Assembly (NCBI GenBank): GCA_964587885.1
Contig: CAZPME010000021.1
Span: 1-34,425 of the forward strand
DNA length: 34,425 nt
Source: UBA60 sp964587885
GTDB taxonomy: Archaea; Thermoplasmatota; Poseidoniia; Poseidoniales; Poseidoniaceae
Direction of reading: 5' to 3'
Under the pieces are notes generated by a model. It did no database searches, was not told the DNA's origin, and saw only the letters and a program-made list of their open reading frames with translations. Shown piece after piece: positions 1 to 8,597 of this stretch. Position numbers and translations under genes: made by a program. Position 1 is the stretch's first letter; every line of letters begins with the position of its first letter.

Positions 1-137
1 TATATTATAATTCATTTGGAACATTTTTCCCAACTGAAATCATCCCAATTACATATTGGGAAGGTGGATTATCTGGAACCATTACTTCTGTTACTATCAC
101 TGCGGATGGAGCGATTGCAACGAGGGCGGGATTGTAG
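1..137 (+). CDS. flaF: Archaellum stator-type protein FlaF/ArlF, C-terminal end only
   Basis: An open frame enters from the left edge (first full codon at base 3) and stops with TAG at 135-137. Only about 44 residues are visible, a beta-rich stretch ending in GAIATRAGL. No signature is strong enough for a family call on sequence alone. The assignment rests on position: it lies 14 nt upstream of flaG at the head of a flaGHIJ run, and in euryarchaeal archaellum operons flaF usually precedes flaG. FlaF and FlaG are membrane-anchored proteins with extracytoplasmic beta-sandwich domains that tie the archaellum motor to the S-layer. It could instead be another small archaellum accessory protein. 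Confidence 0.55.
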   Translation, partial: YYNSFGTFFPTEIIPITYWEGGLSGTITSVTITADGAIATRAGL

Positions 138-151
138 ACTGAGGTGAAATA

Positions 152-643
152 TTGGCAGGTTCGGCTCCGAGTGCATTCATCTTCTTGATGACCGCGTTGA
201 TTGTCAGCGCGGCAGTTTCGGCCATTTTGGTGGAATCATGGGAAGGCATTGCAGATACGTACTCGAAAAACCGCGATAAAGCCGCAATAGATGCCAAAAC
301 TGAATTCTCCTTTGCTGGAAATGCGATGAAAGTAGATTATGATTCAACTACTGATACAATGACTTTTTACCTACAAAACACAGGTGAAATAATTCTTGAT
401 GATAGCCTTCTTGGTGCTTTCGTTGATGGAGTGCGTCCTGGAGATTCAACCACAGTAACAGTTGTTGGTAGTGGTGATTGGGCGCCGGGCAAATTGCTTG
501 AAATCGAATTGATAGATACTGGATGGACTTATACCGACACCGCTGCTGAATTTGAACCGATTATCCACATTGTTGTACAGAGCGAATTAAGTAATGGTGT
601 GCGTGGAACTGATTCATTGATAATGACCGTGAGGCTAGACTGA
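152..643 (+). CDS. flaG: Archaellum protein FlaG/ArlG
   Basis: This 163-residue protein has one N-terminal membrane helix (about residues 8-27) followed by a beta-rich domain containing FYLQNTGEIILDD and FVDG, the conserved core of the FlaG family. FlaG is a pseudoperiplasmic filament or stator component that, with FlaF, anchors the rotating archaellum to the cell envelope. The start is TTG at 152, supported by a GAGGTG ribosome site at 141-146 ending 5 nt before it. The same arrangement is seen at flaH downstream. The gene is 14 nt after the preceding stop and 14 nt before flaH, so it is part of one operon. Confidence 0.85.
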   Translation: MAGSAPSAFIFLMTALIVSAAVSAILVESWEGIADTYSKNRDKAAIDAKTEFSFAGNAMKVDYDSTTDTMTFYLQNTGEIILDDSLLGAFVDGVRPGDSTTVTVVGSGDWAPGKLLEIELIDTGWTYTDTAAEFEPIIHIVVQSELSNGVRGTDSLIMTVRLD

Positions 644-657
644 TTAGAGGTGATGAT

Positions 658-1362
658 GTGGACGATCCAGTAGAAGACGGCTTTGAATTCGGGGTTGAAA
701 CCGATAGTTTGGCCGACAGTATGGGCATGCGTATTCCCAACCGTTCACTTTGCCTAATTTGTGGCGAAGTTGGGGCTGGTAAGAGCCTTGTTTCACAACG
801 TCTAATCCACGGAATGCTGGAAAATGGTGCAAAACTCGTGATAATCACCACCGAGTTAACTACGCGTGGCTGGATTGAACAAATGCACAGCCTCGGTTAT
901 TTTTGCACCGATTTCATCGCCAAAGGTCGCCTTATCGTCTTGTCTAGATTCGGAACTATTGCCGACCCAATTGAAGGGGTCGGAATTGAGCAAATATTGG
1001 ATTCTGATGCACTCGGAGAAGCCGATTTCATTATCGTTGATTCAGTCTCAGCAATTGTCGACCTAGATATTACAGGCGCTGAGATATTCACAATATTACA
1101 ACAATTGCGTCGCTTCTGTTCAGGCGGCCGCAGTCTAATGCTAACCCTCGACCCATCCGGTACCAATGCGAATTTATTGCGCGACTTACGCTCATCAGCC
1201 GAGATTGTTCTCGATGTTGAAGCGAATGTTATCGGTGGCACATTGAAGCGTGGCCTCCAAGTCACCCGCTTCTTGCGTGCTGCTGGCCCGGTACAGACCA
1301 ATATTGGCTGGCGTGTTGAGCCGGGAATGGGCTTCATTGTTGATATCACGGCGGTGAGCTGA
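658..1362 (+). CDS. flaH: Archaellum RecA-like ATPase regulator FlaH/ArlH
   Basis: FlaH is a RecA/KaiC-fold nucleotide-binding protein that docks on the FlaI hexamer and controls assembly of the archaellum motor. The 234-residue product has a clear Walker A (GEVGAGKS, residues 36-43) and Walker B (FIIVD, 124-128), and its length is normal for the family. FlaH often lacks the catalytic glutamate of KaiC; here the residues after Walker B are SVSA, in line with binding rather than fast hydrolysis. The start is GTG at 658; neighbouring ATGs at 653 and 656 are out of frame. GAGGTG at 647-652 lies 5 nt upstream. The stop overlaps the flaI start (TGATG), implying translational coupling. Confidence 0.93.
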   Translation: MDDPVEDGFEFGVETDSLADSMGMRIPNRSLCLICGEVGAGKSLVSQRLIHGMLENGAKLVIITTELTTRGWIEQMHSLGYFCTDFIAKGRLIVLSRFGTIADPIEGVGIEQILDSDALGEADFIIVDSVSAIVDLDITGAEIFTILQQLRRFCSGGRSLMLTLDPSGTNANLLRDLRSSAEIVLDVEANVIGGTLKRGLQVTRFLRAAGPVQTNIGWRVEPGMGFIVDITAVS

Positions 1363-3089
1363 TGCAACCTCCTGAAGAACAACAACGGGAAATCGCTCCT
1401 GGTGATATCAATGGCTTGATGTCGACTTATACGCATGTACGTGAATGGGTACAAGATTTTGAGCAAAGATACGGTAGTCGGCCAATTTACTACGGTCCTC
1501 TCGACCGTGGTGCCAAATCGGTTGAGCCGCGCAATCTCATCTATTCAACCAAGCCGCCTATTTTTGTACACATTTACAGTCCACCTGCAGACGACGATGG
1601 TGGCGGCCAAACTCTGTGGTTCGGTCTTGAACCACAATTGACCGAAGAGGATGAAATGATTCGCCGTACATTGGTCGAGATTCTATTACAAGAGGCACCG
1701 TCCGCGCCATCCTTCACTACCGATGATGAATTTGAAAATATTCTTTCTGGTATGATTGACCGCTATACTGTGCTTGAAGATGACGCGCCTATGGTTAATC
1801 GTTCAGGCCGAATTTGGGATCTCCTCGGTTTGGAAGACCGGAGATTAGTCGTATCTGAAAATCAGCGTGAACGCTTGCGTTACGTCATTATTCGCGACCT
1901 GATTCGCAATGGACCGATTGAGACTTTACTTTCTGATGAGATGCTGGAAGATATCCACTCTATCGGCCTTAAGCATGTCAACATGGACCACAAGGTGTTC
2001 GGAATGGTAACCTCGAATATCCGTTTCCGTGAGCGAGAATTATTGTCGCGTTATTTGCGGGCGATGAGCGAGCGTATCGGTAGGCCGGTTTCTGACAATA
2101 AACCAATTATCGATGGAGCACTACTTGACGGTTCACGTATCAATATCATTTTCTCCGATGACGTCTCAATGCTCGGTCCGTCATTCACTATCCGTAAATT
2201 CGCAGAAGAAACCATTTCGGTTACACAGTTGATTAAATGGGGAACGATGTCTTCCCAACAAGCTGCATACATTTGGGTTTGTCTAGAATATGGAATGTCA
2301 GTATTGGTTTCTGGAGAGACTGCATCGGGAAAAACAACCACACTCAATGCTATCGTTCCATTCATCGACCACAATGTGAAAATCTATTCCGCTGAAGATA
2401 CCCCTGAAGTATATGTCAGGCACAAAATTTGGCAACGGCTGGTCACCCGTGAGTCCAAAAACGAGGAGGCTCGAGTCGAGATGTTCGACCTCTTGAAAGC
2501 GGCCTTGCGAAGCCGTCCTCGCTACATCATCATTGGTGAAATACGTGGTGTAGAGGGCGCGACTGCTTTCCAAGCGATGCAGACTGGGCACCCTGTTATG
2601 GGGACTTTCCACGCTTCCTCAATCGTTAAACTAATTCAGAGATTTACCGGTGATCCAATCAATGTTCCAATCCGGTTTTTCGACAACTTAAATTTCGCTA
2701 TTTTCCAAGAAGTAGTCGAAGCCCCAGGTGGAGGAATCGCTCGCCGTATCACAGGAATTGATGAAGTCATCGGCTACAATAAGCACAGTGACGGTGTAAT
2801 GACTAGGGGTATGTTCGAATGGGACCCAGTCAAGGATAAGCATTACTTCCGTGGAATGTTCCAATCTCACTTGTTAGAAAACAAGATTGCCGCAATCGCT
2901 GGGTACGCCAATAAACGTGATATCTATGATGACATGCAAAAGCGAGCAACAGCGATTCAAGCGATGGTCGACAGAGATTTGACTCATTATGATGATGTAT
3001 TTGACTTATTAGGGATCTACTATAATCAGGGGTGGGATACATTTCAATCGTCCATTGATTCGTGGGTCGGGGTAAATCACGATTCGTGA
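1362..3089 (+). CDS. flaI: Archaellum motor ATPase FlaI/ArlI
   Basis: FlaI is the type II/IV secretion-superfamily hexameric ATPase that drives both archaellin assembly and rotation, working on the cytoplasmic face of FlaJ. The 575-residue product shows Walker A (GETASGKT, 318-325), a Walker B segment (RPRYIIIGEIRG, 385-396) and the His-box region (MQTGHPVMGTFHA, about 406-418), in the order expected for secretion ATPases. A long N-terminal domain (about residues 1-290) precedes the ATPase core. The ATG shares one base with the flaH stop, so the two are probably made together. Its closest non-archaellum relatives are archaeal pilus ATPases, but the context with flaG, flaH and flaJ decides the assignment. 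Confidence 0.95.
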   Translation: MQPPEEQQREIAPGDINGLMSTYTHVREWVQDFEQRYGSRPIYYGPLDRGAKSVEPRNLIYSTKPPIFVHIYSPPADDDGGGQTLWFGLEPQLTEEDEMIRRTLVEILLQEAPSAPSFTTDDEFENILSGMIDRYTVLEDDAPMVNRSGRIWDLLGLEDRRLVVSENQRERLRYVIIRDLIRNGPIETLLSDEMLEDIHSIGLKHVNMDHKVFGMVTSNIRFRERELLSRYLRAMSERIGRPVSDNKPIIDGALLDGSRINIIFSDDVSMLGPSFTIRKFAEETISVTQLIKWGTMSSQQAAYIWVCLEYGMSVLVSGETASGKTTTLNAIVPFIDHNVKIYSAEDTPEVYVRHKIWQRLVTRESKNEEARVEMFDLLKAALRSRPRYIIIGEIRGVEGATAFQAMQTGHPVMGTFHASSIVKLIQRFTGDPINVPIRFFDNLNFAIFQEVVEAPGGGIARRITGIDEVIGYNKHSDGVMTRGMFEWDPVKDKHYFRGMFQSHLLENKIAAIAGYANKRDIYDDMQKRATAIQAMVDRDLTHYDDVFDLLGIYYNQGWDTFQSSIDSWVGVNHDS

Positions 3090-3111
3090 AATGAGGATGA
3101 GGTGAGTATAG

Positions 3112-4908
3112 ATGGAGCGACTGTCTAACTGGCAGATTGCTACCCGGCGTCTTGAAATGCCGGTTCAGCGTTACCTAATATTCTATGTTGGTGGAGCCGC
3201 ACTTGCTGGTTTGTTAACTGGCATCATTCTGGTTTTCGCGATTCCAGGATTATTTGTTGGTGCTAGTGCAATATTATTATTGCTCGGTTTACCGATAGCC
3301 ACAACATTTGCTGCAGCTTATTACCCGTTTTTAGAATTGAATCGCGTTGCGATTCTAATTGAGCGAGAAATGCACATGTTCATTACGCGTATGGGGATTC
3401 TCTCGCTCGGCGAAGTTGGAGCAACTTCGATGTTCGATATTCTTCGCCAAATGGGGGATTATGGTGAGTTAGCATACGAGGTCAAGCGAATCAATACTTT
3501 AGTCGATAAGTGGCATACTAGCCTACCCGAAGCCGCGAGAATTGTTGCCAATCAAAGTTCCAGTCCGCTATGGGCAGATTTCCTTGACCGGATGGCATTC
3601 TCAATTGAGGCAGGTCAGCCTATCGATGAGTTCATGCGTGCTGAGCAAGAAACGATTTCCGAGCAATATAACACATTATATGATACTCGCTTGGAAGCGG
3701 TTGATACCCTCAAGGAAATTTACGTGAGCCTAGTTTCTGCTGGACTTTTCGGTTTGGTCATCGCTGGAATCCATCTCGTACTATTCATGACCGGCACACC
3801 TAGTGACGAGCCAATTGTCATTCTTGGTCGTATGCGATGGCTTCTTTTAGCAGGATTTTTCTTTGCCATTATCCAACTTGGATGCCTATTTGCCTTCCGT
3901 GCCACATTACCCGATGACCCGATTTTTGCGCGTGATGAAATGGACACACCTTATCGCAAATTGTTCTTGCAAAGTTTTCTCGGGGCTTCAATATTAACCA
4001 CGATTCTATTTGCTGTAACGGTAATCTTATCGATAATGTTCTGGGCGTCATTAGCCGATCAATGGGATCGTTATGGTCTGATTCTCATCGCCGTACCATT
4101 CACCCCGATGCTGATTCCAGCGCAAATTGAGCGCCGTGAAGAATTACAAATAGGCCGACGTGATGATTCGTATCCAGGTTTCATTCGCGCTTTAGGGGGA
4201 ACCGCTCAAGCCCGTTCTGCTGAACCGAGTGCAACAATAAGGGCTCTGCGTGGTATTGATTTTGGGTTACTCGACCATGCGATAGACCGCTTGGAGAGGC
4301 GCCTTTCGACCCGAATTGATTCAGAACGAGCATGGGATTATTTCTCATCTGAAACTAATTCTTCGCTCATTAGTCGCTTCAACCGTATCTACATTGAAGG
4401 TTCACAATCGAGTGGTCAACCGGCAGCAACTGCTGAAATGGTTAGCCGCTCGACATCTTCCATCCTTTCGTTGCGTAATCGACGAGGACTTTCGGCTGGT
4501 ACCATGTGGGGGACAGCAATCGGCTTGCTTATTGCAACAGTTACCAGCCTTAACGTGACCAATACCATCATTTTGGAATTGGGGGATAGTATCGGGGGTA
4601 TCGCTGGTGACTTCACGAATGTCGACCTTGGAGCGGTTACCGATACAGGCGGTGGTGGTGGATTTGGTCTTCCCGCACTGGATGATAATACGGTAATTAA
4701 TCAGAATATTTTCTTGTTCAAAATAGTCGTCTCAATCCTCATCATTCTCAAGGTGATTACCCTCTCGGCAATTTCTACTCGCATGCGTGGCGGTGGCTTT
4801 GCTAGCGCCATTGGCATGATGGTACAAATGACTTGGATTGCTGGAATCACCAGTCTCCTTACAGTTGTGATGCTTGAATCGTCATTGTCGATGTTTACAG
4901 TCAGTTAG
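3112..4908 (+). CDS. flaJ: Archaellum membrane platform protein FlaJ/ArlJ
   Basis: FlaJ is the polytopic membrane core of the archaellum, homologous to the TadC/GspF platform of type II and IV pilus systems, and is the partner of FlaI. The 598-residue product has an N-terminal helix pair (about 24-72), a charged cytoplasmic segment, several central helices (about 200-310), a second large soluble region with many Arg and Glu, and a C-terminal helix group (about 450-595), matching the duplicated layout of the family. A GAGGTGAG ribosome site (3099-3106) lies just before the ATG at 3112. It is the last gene of the operon; the next gene is convergent and ends 16 nt away. No prepilin peptidase gene is present here. 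Confidence 0.93.
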   Translation: MERLSNWQIATRRLEMPVQRYLIFYVGGAALAGLLTGIILVFAIPGLFVGASAILLLLGLPIATTFAAAYYPFLELNRVAILIEREMHMFITRMGILSLGEVGATSMFDILRQMGDYGELAYEVKRINTLVDKWHTSLPEAARIVANQSSSPLWADFLDRMAFSIEAGQPIDEFMRAEQETISEQYNTLYDTRLEAVDTLKEIYVSLVSAGLFGLVIAGIHLVLFMTGTPSDEPIVILGRMRWLLLAGFFFAIIQLGCLFAFRATLPDDPIFARDEMDTPYRKLFLQSFLGASILTTILFAVTVILSIMFWASLADQWDRYGLILIAVPFTPMLIPAQIERREELQIGRRDDSYPGFIRALGGTAQARSAEPSATIRALRGIDFGLLDHAIDRLERRLSTRIDSERAWDYFSSETNSSLISRFNRIYIEGSQSSGQPAATAEMVSRSTSSILSLRNRRGLSAGTMWGTAIGLLIATVTSLNVTNTIILELGDSIGGIAGDFTNVDLGAVTDTGGGGGFGLPALDDNTVINQNIFLFKIVVSILIILKVITLSAISTRMRGGGFASAIGMMVQMTWIAGITSLLTVVMLESSLSMFTVS

Positions 4909-4924
4909 GGCGAAGTGCCGCCTA

Positions 4925-5542
4925 CTAGGAGGCCCAGCCACAAATGGGGCATTCTGCTAAGTTGTGATTCCTTGCTGGGCAGTATTCACGCCCAAAGAAT
5001 ATTATTTGCAAGTGGCGACGATTCCATGTGTCTTCGGGGAAAACCGATTTTAGGTCACGTTCTGTTTGGACTACAGAGCGACCATTCGACAAACCCCATC
5101 GTTCCGCTAGGCGATGGATATGGGTGTCGACCGGGAATGCTGGAATGCCAAATGCTTGCGCCATAACCACGCTGGCGGTTTTGTGACCTACTCCGGCGAG
5201 GCTTTCCAACGCCTCCCAATCCGGCACCACTTCTCCAGAAAAGTTGGTTATGAGTTGCTCAGCCATTCGTTTGAGATTTTTTGCCTTGGTTGGTGCCAAA
5301 CCGATTTCACGAATAATTTCTTGAATTTCTGTAACCTCAAGTTGCGCCATTTTTTCAGGCGTATTCGCCTTTGCGAACAAAAATGGCGTGACTTGGTTGA
5401 CTTTTTTATCGGTAGTTTGGGCTGATAACATCACCGCAACCAGCAAGGTATAGGGGTCGCTATGAGTGAGAGGAATTGGTTGAGTTGGGTAAAGTTGGTC
5501 GAGAAATTCTCCGATACGGTCTGCCTTTTCCTGGCGCCGCAT
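4925..5542 (-). CDS. nth: Endonuclease III (DNA glycosylase/AP lyase), variant Fe-S tail
   Basis: Endonuclease III removes oxidised pyrimidines and cleaves at the abasic site in base excision repair. The 205-residue product has the HhH-GPD core: helix-hairpin-helix LAGVGHKTA with the catalytic Lys at 121, and VDTHIHRL with the catalytic Asp at 139. The start is ATG at 5542, preceded by GGAGTGA and lying 4 nt after the upstream stop; a longer in-frame reading to 5632 would overlap the preceding gene and adds unconserved sequence. The usual four-cysteine iron-sulfur loop (C-x6-C-x2-C-x5-C) is altered. The tail has only three cysteines (C188, C198, C201; C-x9-C-x2-C), then ends four residues later, and the second ligand position is Leu195. 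Confidence 0.92.
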   Translation of the reverse strand: MRRQEKADRIGEFLDQLYPTQPIPLTHSDPYTLLVAVMLSAQTTDKKVNQVTPFLFAKANTPEKMAQLEVTEIQEIIREIGLAPTKAKNLKRMAEQLITNFSGEVVPDWEALESLAGVGHKTASVVMAQAFGIPAFPVDTHIHRLAERWGLSNGRSVVQTERDLKSVFPEDTWNRRHLQIIFFGREYCPARNHNLAECPICGWAS

Positions 5543-5546
5543 CGAA

Positions 5547-5768
5547 TCACTCCAAGGACCCGCTGGCGTATTCAGCACCACTATTCCAGCCCCACCATAC
5601 CCCGAAAATGAATGAACTGGCGGGAATTGCATAGCAGGTCAAATATTGCCAATTTTGCCAATTCCCAGCGCCTTCGGGTGCACCACCGATCATGTAGCCG
5701 ATGAAGCCGAGGAGTAGTCCGCCAGCAAAGGCCATGATGCCCAGATATATCGCTCTAAAAAGTCGCAT
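5547..5768 (-). CDS. Small two-helix membrane protein, function unknown
   Basis: The product is about 73 residues with two predicted membrane helices (about residues 6-29 and 42-64 from this start) joined by a short Gly/Trp/Asn-rich loop. No family is recognised. It sits between polX (ends 22 nt upstream) and nth (starts 4 nt downstream) on the same strand, so it is probably translated from the same message. Two starts are possible: ATG at 5774 and ATG at 5768. The second is preferred because a GAGAGTGA ribosome site lies directly against the first ATG but 6 nt before the second. Its place inside a repair operon does not by itself imply a repair role. Confidence 0.7.
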   Translation of the reverse strand: MRLFRAIYLGIMAFAGGLLLGFIGYMIGGAPEGAGNWQNWQYLTCYAIPASSFIFGVWWGWNSGAEYASGSLE

Positions 5769-5789
5769 TATCATTCACTCTCGACTGGC

Positions 5790-7745
5790 TCAGCACCCCA
5801 GCAGTTCGGCCAATTGGTCGGCCTTCAAGTAATTGACCAAGTCTTCAGAAGACAACCAGCCCTTGCGAGCATTGAGTACTCCATAGTGGATATCTGCTAA
5901 TCCCGCTACAGAATGCGCATCTGGATTAATAGCAACAGGAATCGCCAATTCTTTGGCGTATTTTAGCAAGCGCCAATCAAGGTCAAGCCGATATGGCGAT
6001 GCATTCATCTCAACAAATTTCACCTGACCTTCGGCCCGCAATTCTGCCATTGCCCGCAATACTGCATGCATGTCGACGGGAAATCCATCTCGCCCTTGGA
6101 GAATACGTCCGGTGGGATGGCCAAGGATAGTAGTGGCTGGATTCTCGATGCATTTGATGAGTTCCTCAGTATTGGTTATCTCATCACGATTGCTCCATTT
6201 TGTAATCGCGTGAACACTAGCAATGACGTGGTCGAGTTGTCCAAGCACCTCGTCGGAATAATCGAGTTTTCCGCCTTCAAGAATATCAGATTCAACACCG
6301 TGGAAGAGTCGGAAGTTCACATCTTCTTCAGCCCACTTGCTATTGTATTCGGCAATTGTTCGACCTTGCTTGATTAGGTCTACAGCCTCGACGCCGTTGG
6401 CGATTTTTAGCGATTGTGAATGGTCAGAAATTCCCAACCACTGCCAGCCGAGCCGCATCGCTGCATCGGCCATTTCCGCCAAACTCGCCTCGCCATCAGA
6501 CAGTGTGGTGTGATTGTGCAATGCCCCCTTAATTGAATTCATACAAACCAAACTCGGCAATCCTTCGCCGCCGAGTTCTCCAGCCTCAACCTCACCCATA
6601 TCCTCACGGATTGCAGGTGGTACCCAATTCATCCCAAGATGAGCATAAATCTCTTCTTCATCTGTGGCTGCTAGGCTGAATTGTGCTGCTGCCATTCCCT
6701 TTAGATCGCCGGCTTTTGCTTCTGGAATCAATCCGAATTCATTGAGCCGTAGACCGCGGTCAATCGCCCGTTGTCGCATGCGGATATTGTGCTCCTTAGA
6801 ACCGGTGAAATAGGCGAGTGTAAACGGGTAAACCTCTGGAGTGACCAAGCGAACCTGAGCATCGATTGTTCCACTAGCCTCCAGTTGTTCATATGCTTCA
6901 CCACCAATAGCCGAAAGCACATTTGCATCTAATGTTCCCAATGCAAATCCATCATCGAAAAGGCTGGTATCAAGGATAAGAGAAATTTTTGAATCTCCAG
7001 CACCTTTTACATCTGCGATTCCAGAAAGAGCAAGGATTGCATCGGTCACACTTTGGTGATTTTCCTGTTCCACTGCGACAACGATATCGAGGTCACCAAT
7101 GGTCTCGCGGCGGCGGCGGGCTGAACCAGCCAAAGTGGCTTTCTTAACTCCTTCAAGTGCCGCGATTTTGGCCTCAAAGGCCTCGCCATATCGCAGTCCG
7201 ATGTCGAGACGTCGGCGAGCATTGAAGCGGCGTAGTAATTCAATTCCAGTTAGGATCTTATTTTGTGATTTCTCACCGAAACCGGCCAAAGGTGCGATTT
7301 CTCCATTTTCGGCCGCTAATTGTAATGCGTCCACATCGTCGACACCCAGTTCATCATGCATTTGTTTGATGCGCTTAGGTCCGAGATTTGGAATTCCAAG
7401 CATTTCAATTAGGCCTTGAGGTGTCTCTTCATGTAGCCTAATCCAATCTGCTGGCCATTCACCTTCTTCGACGGCTTGAGTAATGCCACTGGCCAATCCT
7501 TTGCCGATTCCCTTGACATTGATTAACTCTCCACTTGCGACCAATTCACCGAGGTCTGAGGTCAAACTTCCCAGCATCCTACTGCCATTGGCATATGAGC
7601 GTACACGGAATGGATTTGCACCTCCTAATTCGAGTAGCACGCCAACTTGATGAAGCACGCTGGCGACCTGAGAACGAGTGAAATATGGCGGTCCACCTCT
7701 ACGGGGTTTCGGTAATCTCCAACTTCCACCACCAGCCAAATCCAT
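5790..7745 (-). CDS. polX: DNA polymerase X family protein with PHP nuclease domain
   Basis: Bacterial/archaeal PolX enzymes fill gaps and, through a C-terminal PHP metal-dependent domain, trim 3' ends during base excision repair. The 651-residue product has, in order, an N-terminal helical 8-kDa-like domain and HhH region (about 20-175), a nucleotidyltransferase palm with GSARR (207-211) and metal-binding D218 and D220 with a third Asp at 295, and a PHP domain from about 405 (HNH at 410-412, SDH at 440-442, later HGVESD, SVHAI, GHPTGR, NPDAHS). All visible catalytic residues are present. About 30 extra residues lie between GDSKISLIL and the third Asp, and the protein is longer than typical PolX (about 570-580). 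Upstream of ATG 7745 is only a close GAGG, so the exact start is uncertain. It heads the operon with nth. Confidence 0.93.
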   Translation of the reverse strand: MDLAGGGSWRLPKPRRGGPPYFTRSQVASVLHQVGVLLELGGANPFRVRSYANGSRMLGSLTSDLGELVASGELINVKGIGKGLASGITQAVEEGEWPADWIRLHEETPQGLIEMLGIPNLGPKRIKQMHDELGVDDVDALQLAAENGEIAPLAGFGEKSQNKILTGIELLRRFNARRRLDIGLRYGEAFEAKIAALEGVKKATLAGSARRRRETIGDLDIVVAVEQENHQSVTDAILALSGIADVKGAGDSKISLILDTSLFDDGFALGTLDANVLSAIGGEAYEQLEASGTIDAQVRLVTPEVYPFTLAYFTGSKEHNIRMRQRAIDRGLRLNEFGLIPEAKAGDLKGMAAAQFSLAATDEEEIYAHLGMNWVPPAIREDMGEVEAGELGGEGLPSLVCMNSIKGALHNHTTLSDGEASLAEMADAAMRLGWQWLGISDHSQSLKIANGVEAVDLIKQGRTIAEYNSKWAEEDVNFRLFHGVESDILEGGKLDYSDEVLGQLDHVIASVHAITKWSNRDEITNTEELIKCIENPATTILGHPTGRILQGRDGFPVDMHAVLRAMAELRAEGQVKFVEMNASPYRLDLDWRLLKYAKELAIPVAINPDAHSVAGLADIHYGVLNARKGWLSSEDLVNYLKADQLAELLGC

Positions 7746-7801
7746 CGCCTCGACAAGTCCAATGAGGCGAGGTTCAAGAAGCCGACGAGTCTAGCGACTG
7801 C

Positions 7802-8134
7802 ATGGTCGAGATGACGGCGGTCGAATCGGCCACTCGTGCAACTTGTGGAATAGCCCTACTATTGTTTGTCTTCATTGCGACATTTTCTCGCTCAAAAGTG
7901 GCTGAAGAAATAGTCCAGAGAATTTTGGGGGCTGTATGTTTTATCGCCGCTGGTTTAATGATTTGGCTGACTTTAGGCGGCGGGTCATTCTATGGCTCAA
8001 CCGCTCTGCCTCCGGTATTGGCATTCGCCTGCATTATCGTCGGCATCGGCTCTAATCTCAATATTCGCGGTGAGAATATCTCACAAGGGATGAATCCTCA
8101 TCAAATAATGCGTCTAGCCCGTGAAGAAGAGTGA
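7802..8134 (+). CDS. Small three-helix membrane protein, function unknown
   Basis: The predicted 110-residue product has three hydrophobic segments (about 15-31, 41-61 and 67-85) and a short charged C-terminus ending REEE. No family is recognised. It is divergent from polX and convergent with the NifU-like gene, whose stop lies 25 nt away. No ribosome site is visible before ATG 7802 or the in-frame ATG at 7811, so the message may be leaderless or the start may differ. The clean hydrophobic pattern and fit between neighbours make it likely real, but it is a weaker call than the surrounding genes. Confidence 0.6.
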   Translation: MVEMTAVESATRATCGIALLLFVFIATFSRSKVAEEIVQRILGAVCFIAAGLMIWLTLGGGSFYGSTALPPVLAFACIIVGIGSNLNIRGENISQGMNPHQIMRLAREEE

Positions 8135-8159
8135 ATACTCGCCAACTTGGGATTAGAAA

Positions 8160-8465
8160 TCAGTTTGCATTGGCGAGAACATCATCATCATTGTCGAGTT
8201 CGGCATCTTCGGCTTCTGTAGCCATCTTCTGGTCAATGAATTGACGCATGAATTCCGGTAGTTCGCCATTGACAAAAACCACATCATTGACCTCATCTAA
8301 TTGCTTGAGGTGGTAATACATCTGCATGGCGGTCATAGGTGTTGATGAGCATCCCACACAGCCGCCTTCAAGGCTGATCATGACGATTCCATCTGTAGTG
8401 TCGATAACGTTGACAATCCCATCATGTGCCTTGAGAATTTCTGCAACAGGGCCGACCTCGGCCAT
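8160..8465 (-). CDS. NifU-like C-terminal domain Fe-S scaffold protein
   Basis: This is a stand-alone NifU C-terminal-type domain of 101 residues, a family that carries or delivers iron-sulfur clusters to apoproteins. The core GGCVGCSS supplies the conserved CxxC pair (C36, C39) that holds a bridging cluster between two subunits. ATG 8465 is preferred over longer in-frame starts because AAGGAGAGA precedes it at normal spacing and the conserved domain begins almost at once. An acidic tail (DAELDNDDD) is added after the domain. The gene is a single unit, convergent with the small membrane protein and divergent from the amidotransferase. Possible clients nearby include the variant endonuclease III, but nothing in the sequence ties them together. 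Confidence 0.88.
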   Translation of the reverse strand: MAEVGPVAEILKAHDGIVNVIDTTDGIVMISLEGGCVGCSSTPMTAMQMYYHLKQLDEVNDVVFVNGELPEFMRQFIDQKMATEAEDAELDNDDDVLANAN

Positions 8466-8597
8466 GATTCTCTCCTTGCTCAAAGTCATGTGAACATTAT
8501 CGGGGGTATGCCGCTTACCTAATAATGCTCCTTTCAATATTGATAACAGTCTAGAGATATGTTGAAGCGAAGTAAGACATAGCCATCATCGACTTTG

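Noticed and set aside
897..1466. Long open frame on the minus strand across flaH
   Set aside because: It lies antisense to flaH, which has Walker motifs and a ribosome site. The antisense product shows no family motif.
4905..4917. Partial copy of one arm of the 15704-15726 palindrome just after flaJ
   Set aside because: It matches one arm with a base missing, has no opposing arm, and lies between two convergent gene ends. Chance is the simpler explanation.
7745..7770. Inverted repeat of 7-bp arms between polX and the small membrane gene
   Set aside because: The arms are short, the loop is 12 nt, and one arm overlaps the polX start; too weak to list as a regulatory site.
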